Assembly (NCBI GenBank): GCA_026709985.1 | Contig: JAPORY010000054.1 | Location: forward strand, 124,001 to 188,000 | Reading direction: 5' to 3' | Length of the DNA: 64,000 nucleotides | Source: Aestuariivita sp. | GTDB taxonomy: Bacteria > Pseudomonadota > Alphaproteobacteria > Rhodobacterales > Rhodobacteraceae | Shown: positions 9,760 to 18,396 of the stretch, piece after piece | Layout of the letters: every line of letters begins with the position of its first letter | Position numbering within the stretch: position 1 is the stretch's first letter | Program-made: the position numbers and the translations under genes | Notes under the pieces: generated by a model | The model's input: only the letters and a program-made list of their open reading frames with translations | Database searches by the model: none | Told to the model about the DNA's origin: nothing

Positions 9760-11043
9760 TCAATCTACAAGTTGCAGTTGCTGGTTTTCTTCGGGGGTAA
9801 AATTTGCCTGCGCAATCAAATGGCTTTGGAAGTTTGGTATCGGGCAAACAAGAGTTTCTGATTGCGAGTCTTCTTGCAAGGCACCTTGGTGAATCAAATG
9901 ACTAACGTAGGATCTTGCGGTATGTGATTCGGGAAGCCTCCAAGCCGCTCCTTGGTTTGTTCGAGTTATTTCTTCCAAAATATCGTAAATGTCCGCTATG
10001 AACAGTTTGTCATTTTTTCTTTCAGCCTCCGATACGTAAGACAGTATGCCTCCTAGGAGTTTTCGCGATTCTTTCATCTCATTGGAAGTTCGATCTTTGT
10101 AGTATCTTATTCGATATTGATCTCTCAGATCCTCTACTGTCTGCCAATTTGACAGACGATTCAGACAACCGCCGACTTCTGGAAGAATTAGTTGCATTGC
10201 GAGGGCCTTTTGTGCCCAATACATATGTCGTGGCCATCCGTCGGTTGGCGCAAAATAGGTGTATAGCTTTTCTTCTTGTGCCCCAACCTCAATCCCAAAA
10301 TGACGACAGAATCCTTCAATGACCTCGCGTTGTTCTTTCGGCGTAAAGCATCCGATTGAGCAATCATAAACTGTGTTAGTCAGCCCCATCTCGCGGGCGC
10401 ACTCTTTGGTATCACTCAAGCCTGCTAAAACGAGTGTGATTGGCAAGCGCAAGTACTCGGCGTCATGAATGGCTTGAAGGAATCTTGCGGTTGAGGGGTT
10501 GACCTCATTGCCTAGTCTTTGCGCCTCGTCAACGGCAATGATGACGGGGCGTTTCCAATTTGTAGCGGGGGTCACTTCTCGCAATTCATGAAGATTGTTC
10601 GGCCAAGTTCGGTGCAACATTTTTTCCACATCTATACCGAACCCGAAGGCTTGGATCTCACCGATCCGTTGTCCGAGATTAGATCCGAATCTCTGCACAA
10701 GCACCTGCCAGTTCTGTTCGGTCGCTTCGGCGGCCAAAAGGATTGATTTCAATACATCGGGCAGATGATCTTCAATTTCGACATTGGAGCAATAGATTGT
10801 ACCTGGCCAATCGTTTGTTTGCCCGCGCAGTTCCAATTCGCGCAAAATCGAACTTTTTCCGGCGCCTGGCGCACCGTAGATTATGTGAGTGTTACCGGGA
10901 ATGGCGGCTTTTTGTCTAAAGGCCAAATTTGATAGTTCAGCAATCTCTTTGAGTATTTCTCGTCTGCCGGCAAATACCGGCGGATGAGATTTAGCCCTCT
11001 GCAAAATAAACTCATTTAGCTTATCTTTTCTAAATTCTGCCAT
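9760..11043 (-). CDS. Orphan AAA+ ATPase (ORC/Cdc6- or ExeA-like fold)
   Basis: A protein of 427 residues from ATG 11043. The frame is open to 11142, but ATG 11043 has AGGA at a suitable distance and begins MAEFRKDKLNEF, where conserved-looking sequence starts. FAGRREILKEI resembles the region before AAA+ domains of the ORC/STAND type. Walker A is IIYGAPGAGKSSIL and Walker B VIIAVDEAQRLG, with a sensor-like ITLVLAGLSD. The C-terminal third is probably helical with a winged-helix end (TARSYVSHLIHQGALQED). No recognisable partner (transposase, nuclease, secretion gene) is adjacent. It has no membrane segment. Function unknown; a DNA-linked or regulatory ATPase is a guess. Confidence 0.75.
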   Translation of the reverse strand: MAEFRKDKLNEFILQRAKSHPPVFAGRREILKEIAELSNLAFRQKAAIPGNTHIIYGAPGAGKSSILRELELRGQTNDWPGTIYCSNVEIEDHLPDVLKSILLAAEATEQNWQVLVQRFGSNLGQRIGEIQAFGFGIDVEKMLHRTWPNNLHELREVTPATNWKRPVIIAVDEAQRLGNEVNPSTARFLQAIHDAEYLRLPITLVLAGLSDTKECAREMGLTNTVYDCSIGCFTPKEQREVIEGFCRHFGIEVGAQEEKLYTYFAPTDGWPRHMYWAQKALAMQLILPEVGGCLNRLSNWQTVEDLRDQYRIRYYKDRTSNEMKESRKLLGGILSYVSEAERKNDKLFIADIYDILEEITRTNQGAAWRLPESHTARSYVSHLIHQGALQEDSQSETLVCPIPNFQSHLIAQANFTPEENQQLQLVD

Positions 11044-11208
11044 GTCACAGTCCTCGTTGGGCAGGTCTCCCTCTCGCTTTGTCGTAGATGCGGCAATCAC
11101 TGGTTTTGAATACGCCGAGTGCTTATCGGATAATCGAATCAAATGATAATTGATCGGCTCCTTTGGGTCACAGTCACGCAGTGACGTGCGAGAGTTCTGA
11201 GATTGTCG

Positions 11209-12708
11209 TCAGTCCAGCTTTTGATCGTACTCGCCGACCTGGTCTTCTGCTTGAATTAATGTGTCAATTTCAGCAAAAATTTCACGCATTTCAGCATCAC
11301 TGTCAGGGCTCTCGCACACTACAACGAGATTGGGGGTATTCGAGGACGGACGAATAAGACCCCAGGCACCGTTATCAAGAACGACGCGACCACCGTTGAC
11401 AGTGATAACATCAGTGATTGCGCGACCCGCGAAGGTTTCCTTCGCCGCTTTTTTGGCAAGGAGTTTAGCAACCAAACGCTCGGAGACCTCATATTTTTCG
11501 GCATCCTCGCAATAGGGTGACATGGTGGGACTCGCATAAGTTCGGGGCAATGCCTTATACAACTCCGACATACTCTTTGAAGGATTGCGATCCAGTAGTT
11601 TGCAAATCTCAATCGCGACTCTGAGTGCACAGTCGTAACCGTGACCTATAGGTTCAGCTAGAAAATAGTGACCAGATTTTTCAAAACCGGCTAAGGCCCC
11701 AATTTCTTTCACCCGTCTTTTCATATGGGAGTGGCCAGTTTTCCAATAATCGATCGTAACATTATGCGTCTGCAGTTCTGGATCTGACACAAACAGTCCT
11801 GTTGATTTGATGTCGACGACAAATTTTGGATTGGGATGATACTTTGCCAGGTCACGCGCCAGGATCACTCCAACCTTGTCAGCAAAGATTTCCTCGCCTT
11901 CATCATCCACGACCCCGCAACGATCCCCATCGCCATCAAATCCTAATGCTAAGTCGGCATCAGTTTGTCGCACCATCGCTGCCATATCATCTAACATTTC
12001 GAGCGACTCAGGGTTCGGATTATAGTTGGGAAAGAGATAATCAAGGTCACAATGCCGTTCGATTACCTCGACGCCAATCCGCCGCAATAGCTCCGGCGCA
12101 AAAACGGACGCCGTGCCGTTGCCCGTAGCGCATACGATTTTGACGGATCGCTGCATACGGAAGTCACCGATGATATCATTGAGATAAGCGTCTTTGATCC
12201 CATCGACAAACTCATAGGCACCGCCGGAATGTGCTTGTCCGTTACCCGAGAGAACGATTTCCTTTAATTCACTCATCTCATCGGGCCCGTGTGTCAACGG
12301 TGGTTCAAAACCCATCTTGACCCCGGTCCAGCCATTTGGGTTATGTGAGGCTGTCACCATCGCGACTGCTGGTATGTCAAGATGAAATTGCACAAAATAC
12401 GCCATCGGGCTCACGCAGGGGCCGATATCTTTAACTTCAATGCCCGCTTGTAACAGACCTAAGACCAGCGCCTGTTTTACACTAAGGGAATATTCGCGAT
12501 AATCTTGCCCCACCACAATCACGGGCTTTTTGTTGTGACGGCGTAATTGCGTGCCGATGCCAAGGCCAAGAGCCACAAGGCCCGGTAGATTTACTTCCTC
12601 TGGAAATCGCCAGCGAGCATCATACTCTCGAAAGCCAGTTGCAACGATCATCGGGTCTCGCATGAAAGCCCAAGTATTTTGTGCAACGGCGGGTGCGACT
12701 TGCGACAT
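11209..12708 (-). CDS. Phosphomannomutase/phosphoglucomutase
   Basis: Alpha-D-phosphohexomutase of 499 residues interconverting hexose 1- and 6-phosphates (mannose and/or glucose) for nucleotide sugars of LPS or polysaccharide. The active-site phosphoserine is Ser121 in VTASHNPNG. The metal loop is GFDGDGDRCGVVD, the sugar-specificity segment appears near FEKSGHYF, and the C-terminal phosphate-binding RPSSNTPNLVV is present. It resembles AlgC/ManB of the PMM/PGM group. kdsA lies 10 bases upstream on the same strand, so the two form a cell-envelope sugar operon. Substrate preference cannot be read from the sequence. Confidence 0.92.
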   Translation of the reverse strand: MSQVAPAVAQNTWAFMRDPMIVATGFREYDARWRFPEEVNLPGLVALGLGIGTQLRRHNKKPVIVVGQDYREYSLSVKQALVLGLLQAGIEVKDIGPCVSPMAYFVQFHLDIPAVAMVTASHNPNGWTGVKMGFEPPLTHGPDEMSELKEIVLSGNGQAHSGGAYEFVDGIKDAYLNDIIGDFRMQRSVKIVCATGNGTASVFAPELLRRIGVEVIERHCDLDYLFPNYNPNPESLEMLDDMAAMVRQTDADLALGFDGDGDRCGVVDDEGEEIFADKVGVILARDLAKYHPNPKFVVDIKSTGLFVSDPELQTHNVTIDYWKTGHSHMKRRVKEIGALAGFEKSGHYFLAEPIGHGYDCALRVAIEICKLLDRNPSKSMSELYKALPRTYASPTMSPYCEDAEKYEVSERLVAKLLAKKAAKETFAGRAITDVITVNGGRVVLDNGAWGLIRPSSNTPNLVVVCESPDSDAEMREIFAEIDTLIQAEDQVGEYDQKLD

Positions 12709-12718
12709 GGCGACCTCG

Positions 12719-13546
12719 TTAATTTGAAATAGACTTCGTGAGCTGGTCGAGTTCCAGCAGAGTTGAAACTAAGCCTGACACCGATTCGAGTGGAATCATG
12801 TTCGGCCCGTCGCACGGTGCGCTATCAGGGTTTTCGTGTGTTTCAAAAAACAGTGCGGCGATGCCAGTGGCGACGGCGGCTCTTGCCAGTGTTGGGATAA
12901 AGTCTCGTTGTCCGCCTGAGGACGTCCCTCTCTGGCCTGGCAGTTGCACCGAATGGGTAACATCCATCACGACAGGAAATCCAAATTGCGCCATCTGCGG
13001 TAGAGATCGAAAGTCGACGATCAGACTATTGTAACCAAAGCAAGTTCCACGCTCGGTTAGAAGGATGCGTTCGTTGCCGGTGCTTTTAATCTTTTCGACA
13101 ACGTTTTTCATGTCCCAAGGTGCGAGAAACTGTCCTTTTTTGACATTAAGGGCACAGCCAGTCTCACCGGCGGCAACGAGCAGGTCAGTTTGACGACACA
13201 GAAAAGCGGGAATCTGCAGAACGTCGACGATTGATGCGGCGGTGGCACAGTCTTGCGGCAAATGCACATCCGTGAGTACCGGGATGCCGAGTGACTCGCG
13301 AACACTCGCGAGGATTTTGAGTCCGGCATCAATGCCGGGCCCGCGGGCACTATCGCCAGAGGTCCGGTTGGCTTTATCATAACTGGACTTGAAGATATAA
13401 GAAAGACCAGCAGCGTGACAAATTTCTTGCATTCTTCCGGCAATCATTTGTGCGTGATCGGCGCTTTCTAGTTGGCACGGTCCCGCAATGATTGTCAGCG
13501 GTAGAGAGTTTCCAACTTTAAGGTCAGCAATCAAGACATCTGTCAT
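12719..13546 (-). CDS. kdsA: 3-deoxy-8-phosphooctulonate synthase
   Basis: Condenses phosphoenolpyruvate with arabinose 5-phosphate to KDO-8-phosphate, the precursor of the LPS inner core. It has 275 residues, normal for the family. Diagnostic motifs include IIAGPCQLES near the N-terminus, FKSSYDKANRTS, GIPVLTDVH, LNVKKGQFLAPWDM and VVMDVTHSVQLPG with GGQRDFIPTLARAA. It is the first gene of a pair with the phosphohexomutase downstream. Its presence shows a Gram-negative LPS-producing cell. Confidence 0.97.
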   Translation of the reverse strand: MTDVLIADLKVGNSLPLTIIAGPCQLESADHAQMIAGRMQEICHAAGLSYIFKSSYDKANRTSGDSARGPGIDAGLKILASVRESLGIPVLTDVHLPQDCATAASIVDVLQIPAFLCRQTDLLVAAGETGCALNVKKGQFLAPWDMKNVVEKIKSTGNERILLTERGTCFGYNSLIVDFRSLPQMAQFGFPVVMDVTHSVQLPGQRGTSSGGQRDFIPTLARAAVATGIAALFFETHENPDSAPCDGPNMIPLESVSGLVSTLLELDQLTKSISN

Positions 13547-13779
13547 TGACGGTTACCAGCGTTGTTTTGAGGTAACGGGAGAGGGCCGATATTCGCTACG
13601 TTCACAAGAAGCATGTTACCTCTGAAATCGTTCGCTGTGAGTTGTTTGAGCGCCAATCTGGCCGGGAAGCAATGAACAGGGAATTGAAGGCCGAGGTTCA
13701 CTCGTTGGCAATGCAATCTTTGCTTTGGCGTGGATACGCGATGCACAATGACACAGAGCAACCCATAATCGGACAAAAT

Positions 13780-15063
13780 TCAGTTGGTCTGCTTTTGAAC
13801 GCGGAAAATCTTTCCTGCAAGTATACTAATTATGGCGGCACCGAAGGAGAACAGAGCTCCCATTTTTGCTGCATCTTGAATCGGCCCAGCCTCGAACGCT
13901 ACGGTTGCGACAAACAGCGATACAGTGAAGCCAATCGCCGCGACAAAGCCAATAACAACCAGATCAACGAGCCGCATGCCGTCGGGAATCCCTAGGCGCA
14001 ACGGCACTGCGGCTAGCCAACCAAACAAGAAAATTCCTATCGGTTTGCCTACGATCAGCCCGGCAAGAACCAGCCAAGTTGCATCCCCGATGGCGCTGAA
14101 TTGGACACCCGCGTTACACAGTCCAAAACAAAACAGAACAATTTCAACCGGTACCTTTAGGGCATGTTCAATTTCGTTTAGCAAATCATGAGCATACTGT
14201 TCGGTTTGGGCAAATAGTCCAAAGTCGTGGTCGGCGTGAGGAATTGCAGGCACAATCGGCAGCAAACCAAGGGCTGGATGCAGTCCCGACATCATGAAGC
14301 CATACCAACTTGCGCTTCCAGCCAGAACATAGGGCCAGAATTTCAATTTTCTCCGCACCCAACTGGCATATTTTTGCGTTGGATCGTTCTTATCAAGGTA
14401 GCGTGGCAACCAATTGAAGAGGAGGAATACACCGACGGCGACGGCGAAAGAGAACAACAGCCAAATTGGTGCGAGCGTACCAGACGGATAAAAAACTGCG
14501 AGGATAATCAGCCCGGCGGCATCATCCGCAATTGCCAATAGGAGAAGAAATCGGACGGCAGGATGGCCGGCACCAAAAACAATTCGCCCGACGAGATATG
14601 AAAAGGCGATATCGGTTGCGGTCGGAATTGCCCAGCCGTTCGCAACGGCATTATAGGTATCCGAACCAAGAAATGCGGCAAGCCCAAGGTATACGGCGAT
14701 CGGTCCGAACATTCCGCCGGCGGTCGCAAATAGCGGCGTTGCGGCGCGTTTGCCGCGCAACGACCCATCTTTGAGGATAACGGCTTCCCAGACTTCTTTC
14801 GCGGCAACGCCGAAGAAGAGGGCCATTAACATATCATTAATCAAGTAGTGAAACGTGAGGGTTCGGTGTCCGTGGTGCTCATGACCGATTGGCGCATAGT
14901 CCCATAGGGTGTAGTCGATGATGTGATGGTAGGTATCTGCCCAATAGTGAGCGTTTCCTGCGACGGGAAAGATGAAATCCAGATTTGCCCAGACGAGGGC
15001 GATCAGTGCGCCGAGGATCAACAGCAGCGAATTGTTTATGAGGATATTCCAAACGCGGTACAT
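13780..15063 (-). CDS. nhaA: Na+/H+ antiporter NhaA
   Basis: Inner-membrane secondary antiporter exchanging Na+ (or Li+) for protons, about 427 residues with some twelve membrane segments. NhaA signatures are present: ATDIAFSYLVGRIVFG, and LLAIADDAAGLIILAVFY with the ion-binding aspartate pair. A histidine-rich loop (YWADTYHHII and GHEHHGHRT) near the N-terminus is longer than in E. coli NhaA. ATG 15063 is preferred to GTG 15069 because GGGATAAG is then well spaced. The gene stands alone between spacers. A role in salt or pH homeostasis is the family function. Confidence 0.92.
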   Translation of the reverse strand: MYRVWNILINNSLLLILGALIALVWANLDFIFPVAGNAHYWADTYHHIIDYTLWDYAPIGHEHHGHRTLTFHYLINDMLMALFFGVAAKEVWEAVILKDGSLRGKRAATPLFATAGGMFGPIAVYLGLAAFLGSDTYNAVANGWAIPTATDIAFSYLVGRIVFGAGHPAVRFLLLLAIADDAAGLIILAVFYPSGTLAPIWLLFSFAVAVGVFLLFNWLPRYLDKNDPTQKYASWVRRKLKFWPYVLAGSASWYGFMMSGLHPALGLLPIVPAIPHADHDFGLFAQTEQYAHDLLNEIEHALKVPVEIVLFCFGLCNAGVQFSAIGDATWLVLAGLIVGKPIGIFLFGWLAAVPLRLGIPDGMRLVDLVVIGFVAAIGFTVSLFVATVAFEAGPIQDAAKMGALFSFGAAIISILAGKIFRVQKQTN

Positions 15064-15543
15064 GCTCACTTATCCCAATCTTGGTATGTGTTGACTCTAA
15101 GTGAATTGTCTCCGAGGGGCAATGGATTCTGTGATTTTGGGGCAAACCAGTTGCTCGATAACTGCGATCTCCAAAACAATAGTTCATGCTTTGCGAGCGC
15201 AGCGGTGAGAAGAAAAGAAGTTGTGATCGGAAGAGCATTTCCAAACGGCGATATTGCCGCAACACTCATAGTACGCAAAGCAGGGATCAGAAAATTCGCA
15301 GTCAATTCTTATCTCTTGGGAAAAACGACGTGTAGTCTTAATGAAATCCTTTTGGGGATTCTTTCTACACAGGACAAAACCAGATCATGATGTCGCAATT
15401 GGTAGCGTCGTTCGGGGAAATCTGAATTCGCAGGAGGGTCTGACTTAAGAAGTCGATTAACAGAAATAGGTTCGACGCATCTTTATTCGTATTTTCGAAT
15501 TATATGTATATTGCATGGATTGCGAAAACTAAAGGATAGAAAA
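15064..15543. other. Intergenic region, nhaA to antitoxin
   Basis: About 480 bases in which I see no gene, RNA or clear terminator. It must hold the divergent promoters for nhaA and for the antitoxin gene. The sequence just before 15544 (AAGGATAGAAAA) is a good ribosome-binding site for the antitoxin. Confidence 0.5.
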
Positions 15544-15885
15544 ATGGTTGACCCTATTGCATTTCCTGCGGCAGATCGCGCACGTCGAACGGGTGATGTT
15601 CTCGCTACTGCAGGCCATTCCCCGGCAGTCATTACGAAACACCGAAAGCCCAGATTCATATTGATGACGGTCCAGTGCTTTGAGGCATTGTCCGAAGGAG
15701 CGGAACAGAACGCTTCGCGCTCGAATCATTCGCACGACAGTTTGCGAAATTCTATGATTACAGCCTCAGAGCGTAAAAATCAGAAATTTAAGGAAGACTG
15801 TAACAAGCCGTCTGATGTCTTCGCACAGTATTTTGGAGAAGAGCATGGCGTTGATCTTCCCTCTCCAACCCGTCGCGGCTATTGA
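15544..15885 (+). CDS. Phd/YefM-family antitoxin
   Basis: A protein of 113 residues whose first about 50 (FPAADRARRTGDVLATAG then PAVITKHRKPRFILM) follow the Phd/YefM antitoxin pattern: a short strand, a helix and a TKHGKP-like turn leading to a hydrophobic strand. These proteins bind operator DNA with the N-terminal half and neutralise a toxin with the C-terminal tail, here polar and ending in SPTRRGY. ATG 15544 has a good AAGGA site; an upstream start at 15511 is less likely. The partner PIN toxin directly downstream is broken, so this is probably a surviving solitary antitoxin. Confidence 0.65.
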   Translation: MVDPIAFPAADRARRTGDVLATAGHSPAVITKHRKPRFILMTVQCFEALSEGAEQNASRSNHSHDSLRNSMITASERKNQKFKEDCNKPSDVFAQYFGEEHGVDLPSPTRRGY

Positions 15886-15907
15886 CCGCTTTTAATTTTA
15901 AGCTCGG

Positions 15908-16348
15908 ATGAATGAGAGGATCGTTCAGATGCGCCCTCGGCCTGAGCCTCGTGTCGCAGCCTTTCTGAATTCTATTGCTGACGAAGGATTTGGAATTTCC
16001 ACAATAACCGTTTGGGAAATATTGGATGGAATTGGACGGCTCGAAGTGGGTCGAAGACGAACGAATCTTGGCGACCGATTTCGGGAACTTCTTGAGAAGT
16101 TGTTTGAAGACCGTATCGTTGCACGGTCATTGGAAGATGCGTAAGCTTGTGTGTACATAATGGAAAACAAGCACCGTCAAGGCGAGCCGCTTGACGACCA
16201 TGTGTCGGATGCCTTTATTGCAGCCGTCGCAGTAACGTGTGGTCTTGTCGTCGTAAGCCGAAATGAGGCTGAGTTTCGAAATACTGGGGCCAAGACAATC
16301 AATCATGGGATTTACAGAACCTTGGTAAACATCTCATTCGTCGACTAA
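15908..16348 (+). pseudogene. Broken PIN-domain toxin (VapC/FitB-like)
   Basis: One reading frame, interrupted by TAA at 16142-16144, reads as a FitB/VapC-like PIN ribonuclease. The first part has RPRPEPRVAAFLNSI, then GISTITVWEILDGIGRLE with the conserved Glu, to RIVARSLEDA. After the stop the same frame continues through LDDHVSDAFIAAVAV, carrying the acidic site, and VVVSRNEAEFRNTGAKTINHG. The usual N-terminal LLDTNVVSE block with the first catalytic Asp is missing in this frame; a degraded version (LLILSSDE) appears in another frame just upstream, which suggests a frameshift as well. Two lesions make an active toxin unlikely. Confidence 0.75.
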
Positions 16349-16458
16349 ATGCCCTTTGAGCCGATTGTTTTGATCAAACCCTGATCACCGCTACCGTGCC
16401 TGAATTCCTGTGAAATCGTCGTGTGGCTGATGTTTATCATACGGGCGATTTTCCACAT
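16345..16458 (-). pseudogene. Helix-turn-helix scrap resembling an IS30-family transposase N-terminus
   Basis: The minus strand encodes WKIARMINISHTTISQEFRHGSG, split here as WKIARMINISH then TTISQEFRHGSG, before unrelated codons and a stop. It resembles the REIARLLGRSHSTISREIKRNSG type of segment in IS30 transposases. Only about 23 residues match, there is no credible start, and no terminal inverted repeats were seen. The remaining spacer up to 16800 holds nothing else that I recognise. Confidence 0.35.
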
Positions 16459-16800
16459 CAATCATGCGCTTTTCATGACAGTATGAATTTGGCATCTTTC
16501 AAGATACCTCAGGTGCTGGTAACCTTCGAATATTAGAGTATTCTCAATATTGCTTTCATATAGAGTTCTACCGCGTGGGCACCAAAAAACGCAGATTTCA
16601 GAATTAGTCTCTTTTCTTTGGTTTCCATATCCGCCGCAACGAAGCATCTGGAAAAATGGTAATAGTGGGCTGATCAGCAGTGCGACTGCAACGCAAAGTT
16701 TTTCAACGCGACTCAAATATCGGGAGCGGAGTTGTGAAACCACGACTGGTGCTCGACAGTCGGAGACCAAATTAATGAACAGCACACCGCTGTCGGGGGA

Positions 16801-17835
16801 TCATGATGCCTTAAAGATGCTCTCAAGATTCTCGGCGGTGATCAACGCTTCTAGCCAGTGATCAAGTTGAGTTATAGAGGCGTTTTGCACTGCTTTGACT
16901 CGCTGTTGAGGAAGCTTGCCGAATTTCAGGCGAGCCTGACGCAGGAAGGTTTCGGCCTTACCTTTAGCCTCACCTTCGGCCTTGCCTTTAGCCTCACCTT
17001 CGGCCTTACCTTTAGCCTCACCTTCGGCCTTACCTTTAGCCTCACCCACTTTAATCCAACCTTCGGCAATTGTACCCATTATATTCCTCCATCTCTCCGG
17101 TTTGGCCTGTTGCAGAGCTGCTTCAAGCGTAATAGGCATTTCACCTTTCGTTCTGACTATATAGTTTAGCACGGCCGTTTCCAAGTCTGTATCGTCAACG
17201 AGACGAGAAAGTATGTCAATCAGAAATTCGCCGTCAATTGAGTCGAGCCCAGAGATATTCATGACCTGAAATGCGGCTCGAATATCAGGAGTGGAGGAGA
17301 GTTGCTCGGGAGACATGTCACGAAGGTCGCGTAACAAATATGTGAACGACCGCGTGAAGGGACGTAAGAGTTCATTATCCTCAATCATGTCGAACACTGA
17401 GAAGGGAACGTTCCACTTCCTTTCCCCATGATAGAACACCAAAGGCAAAATTGCAGGCAATTTTTTCCTACGGTTCCGATGCTCATTGGCATAGCGCTCC
17501 CAGATATTGACCATGTATCGAGCAATCTGAAACGGGGTTCTCGGATCTGGCGTACTCTTGTGCTCAAGCAATGTGTATAGAAGAAACTTCTTGTCGAACT
17601 TCAGTGGCACCTCAAAGAGGCGATCAACCTGACTCCCACGCAGAGCTTCATCCACAAAGCTACCATCAATTAATCGGGGGTCGCCAATCATGTGAGCGGC
17701 AATTTCTTCTGGGAAATGATCGCGCATGATAGTTCCAGTACGCTTTGGATTGGTCACGAGAACCCGAAACAGTTCATCATGCGCGGGGAGATCGGCTCCA
17801 GTTTTTCTAATGGGCTTATCCTCGTTCGTACTCAC
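16801..17835 (-). CDS. Rpn/YhgA-family PD-(D/E)XK nuclease (transposase-31-like)
   Basis: A protein of 344 residues beginning with GTG 17835; no in-frame ATG gives the conserved start HDELFRVLVTNPKRTGTIM. The Rpn family are nucleases linked to RecA-independent recombination and, more recently, to phage defence. The PD-(D/E)XK core is visible in QVDRLFEVPLKF and LLYTLLEHKS, followed by the family segment RTPFQIARYMVNIWERY and LPLVFYHGERKWNVP. After a helical middle comes an Ala/Gly/Lys/Glu-rich tandem repeat (unit GEAKGKAE, about four copies), then a conserved LRQARLKFGKLP tail. It appears intact and lies among mobile-element debris. Confidence 0.88.
   Translation of the reverse strand: MSTNEDKPIRKTGADLPAHDELFRVLVTNPKRTGTIMRDHFPEEIAAHMIGDPRLIDGSFVDEALRGSQVDRLFEVPLKFDKKFLLYTLLEHKSTPDPRTPFQIARYMVNIWERYANEHRNRRKKLPAILPLVFYHGERKWNVPFSVFDMIEDNELLRPFTRSFTYLLRDLRDMSPEQLSSTPDIRAAFQVMNISGLDSIDGEFLIDILSRLVDDTDLETAVLNYIVRTKGEMPITLEAALQQAKPERWRNIMGTIAEGWIKVGEAKGKAEGEAKGKAEGEAKGKAEGEAKGKAETFLRQARLKFGKLPQQRVKAVQNASITQLDHWLEALITAENLESIFKAS
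16952..17046 (-). repeat. 24-bp tandem repeat inside the Rpn-family gene
   Basis: About four copies of a 24-base unit encode (GEAKGKAE)n between the nuclease core and the C-terminal tail. The copies are nearly identical at the nucleotide level, with a single G/A difference seen in one. Such in-frame repeats are common in this family and can change copy number by slippage without shifting the frame. Confidence 0.9.
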
Positions 17836-18396
17836 AGGTGCATCCGTTCTGATTCGAGGTTACTCGGCGCATTGCGGGGAGTGGGAAGTTGCCCATAGAA
17901 TCTTTTTTCGGTTTCAAAGCGGTCAATGCTGCACGGCTGCGCGAATTTTGAAACTGTATCTATAATGTGCGGTGCTATAAGATCCTGCATTTGCGAGAAC
18001 CTGCCTGTACAACTCTACATAGGTCCTTGCTGGCGATTAACCAATTGACTGAGAATACAGTCGGGAGTTAAATCCAGCGCAGTTACAAAAAGTCCACTAC
18101 TATGCACGTAGTGACGAATTTATGCAAATCGCTACTACAGGTTTCGAATAGAGAAATTTTTTCGCCGAGCGGGTCGCTGATGCGCCTTTGGTATAGAGTG
18201 AAAGTTCACCATATCATGTCCAAACGAAATGTTATAACTTTTTCTGCGCTCAGGCCGTAACGCCCTCGGGCGTTTATCATCGCTTTACACCGAGGATAGC
18301 AGTCAAAATATTGCGCGTCTGGGGAGAGAGTCGGCTTCCGCTAGAAACGGAAATCTTTCTCGACGTCTTAAAGGGCTCTACGGAAGATTCTGCACC
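17836..18396. other. Intergenic region, Rpn gene to gshB
   Basis: About 560 bases without a supported gene. Short open frames are present but have no recognisable features. Weak short inverted repeats (for example CACTAC / GTAGTG near 18095) are not strong enough to call. Given the mobile-element remnants nearby, decayed sequence is a plausible content. Confidence 0.4.

Noticed and set aside
16858..17164. Plus-strand frames with repeating Leu/Ala/Ser or Phe/Ser/Leu/Thr patterns
   Set aside because: They are translations of the opposite strand of the 24-bp repeat in the Rpn-family gene.
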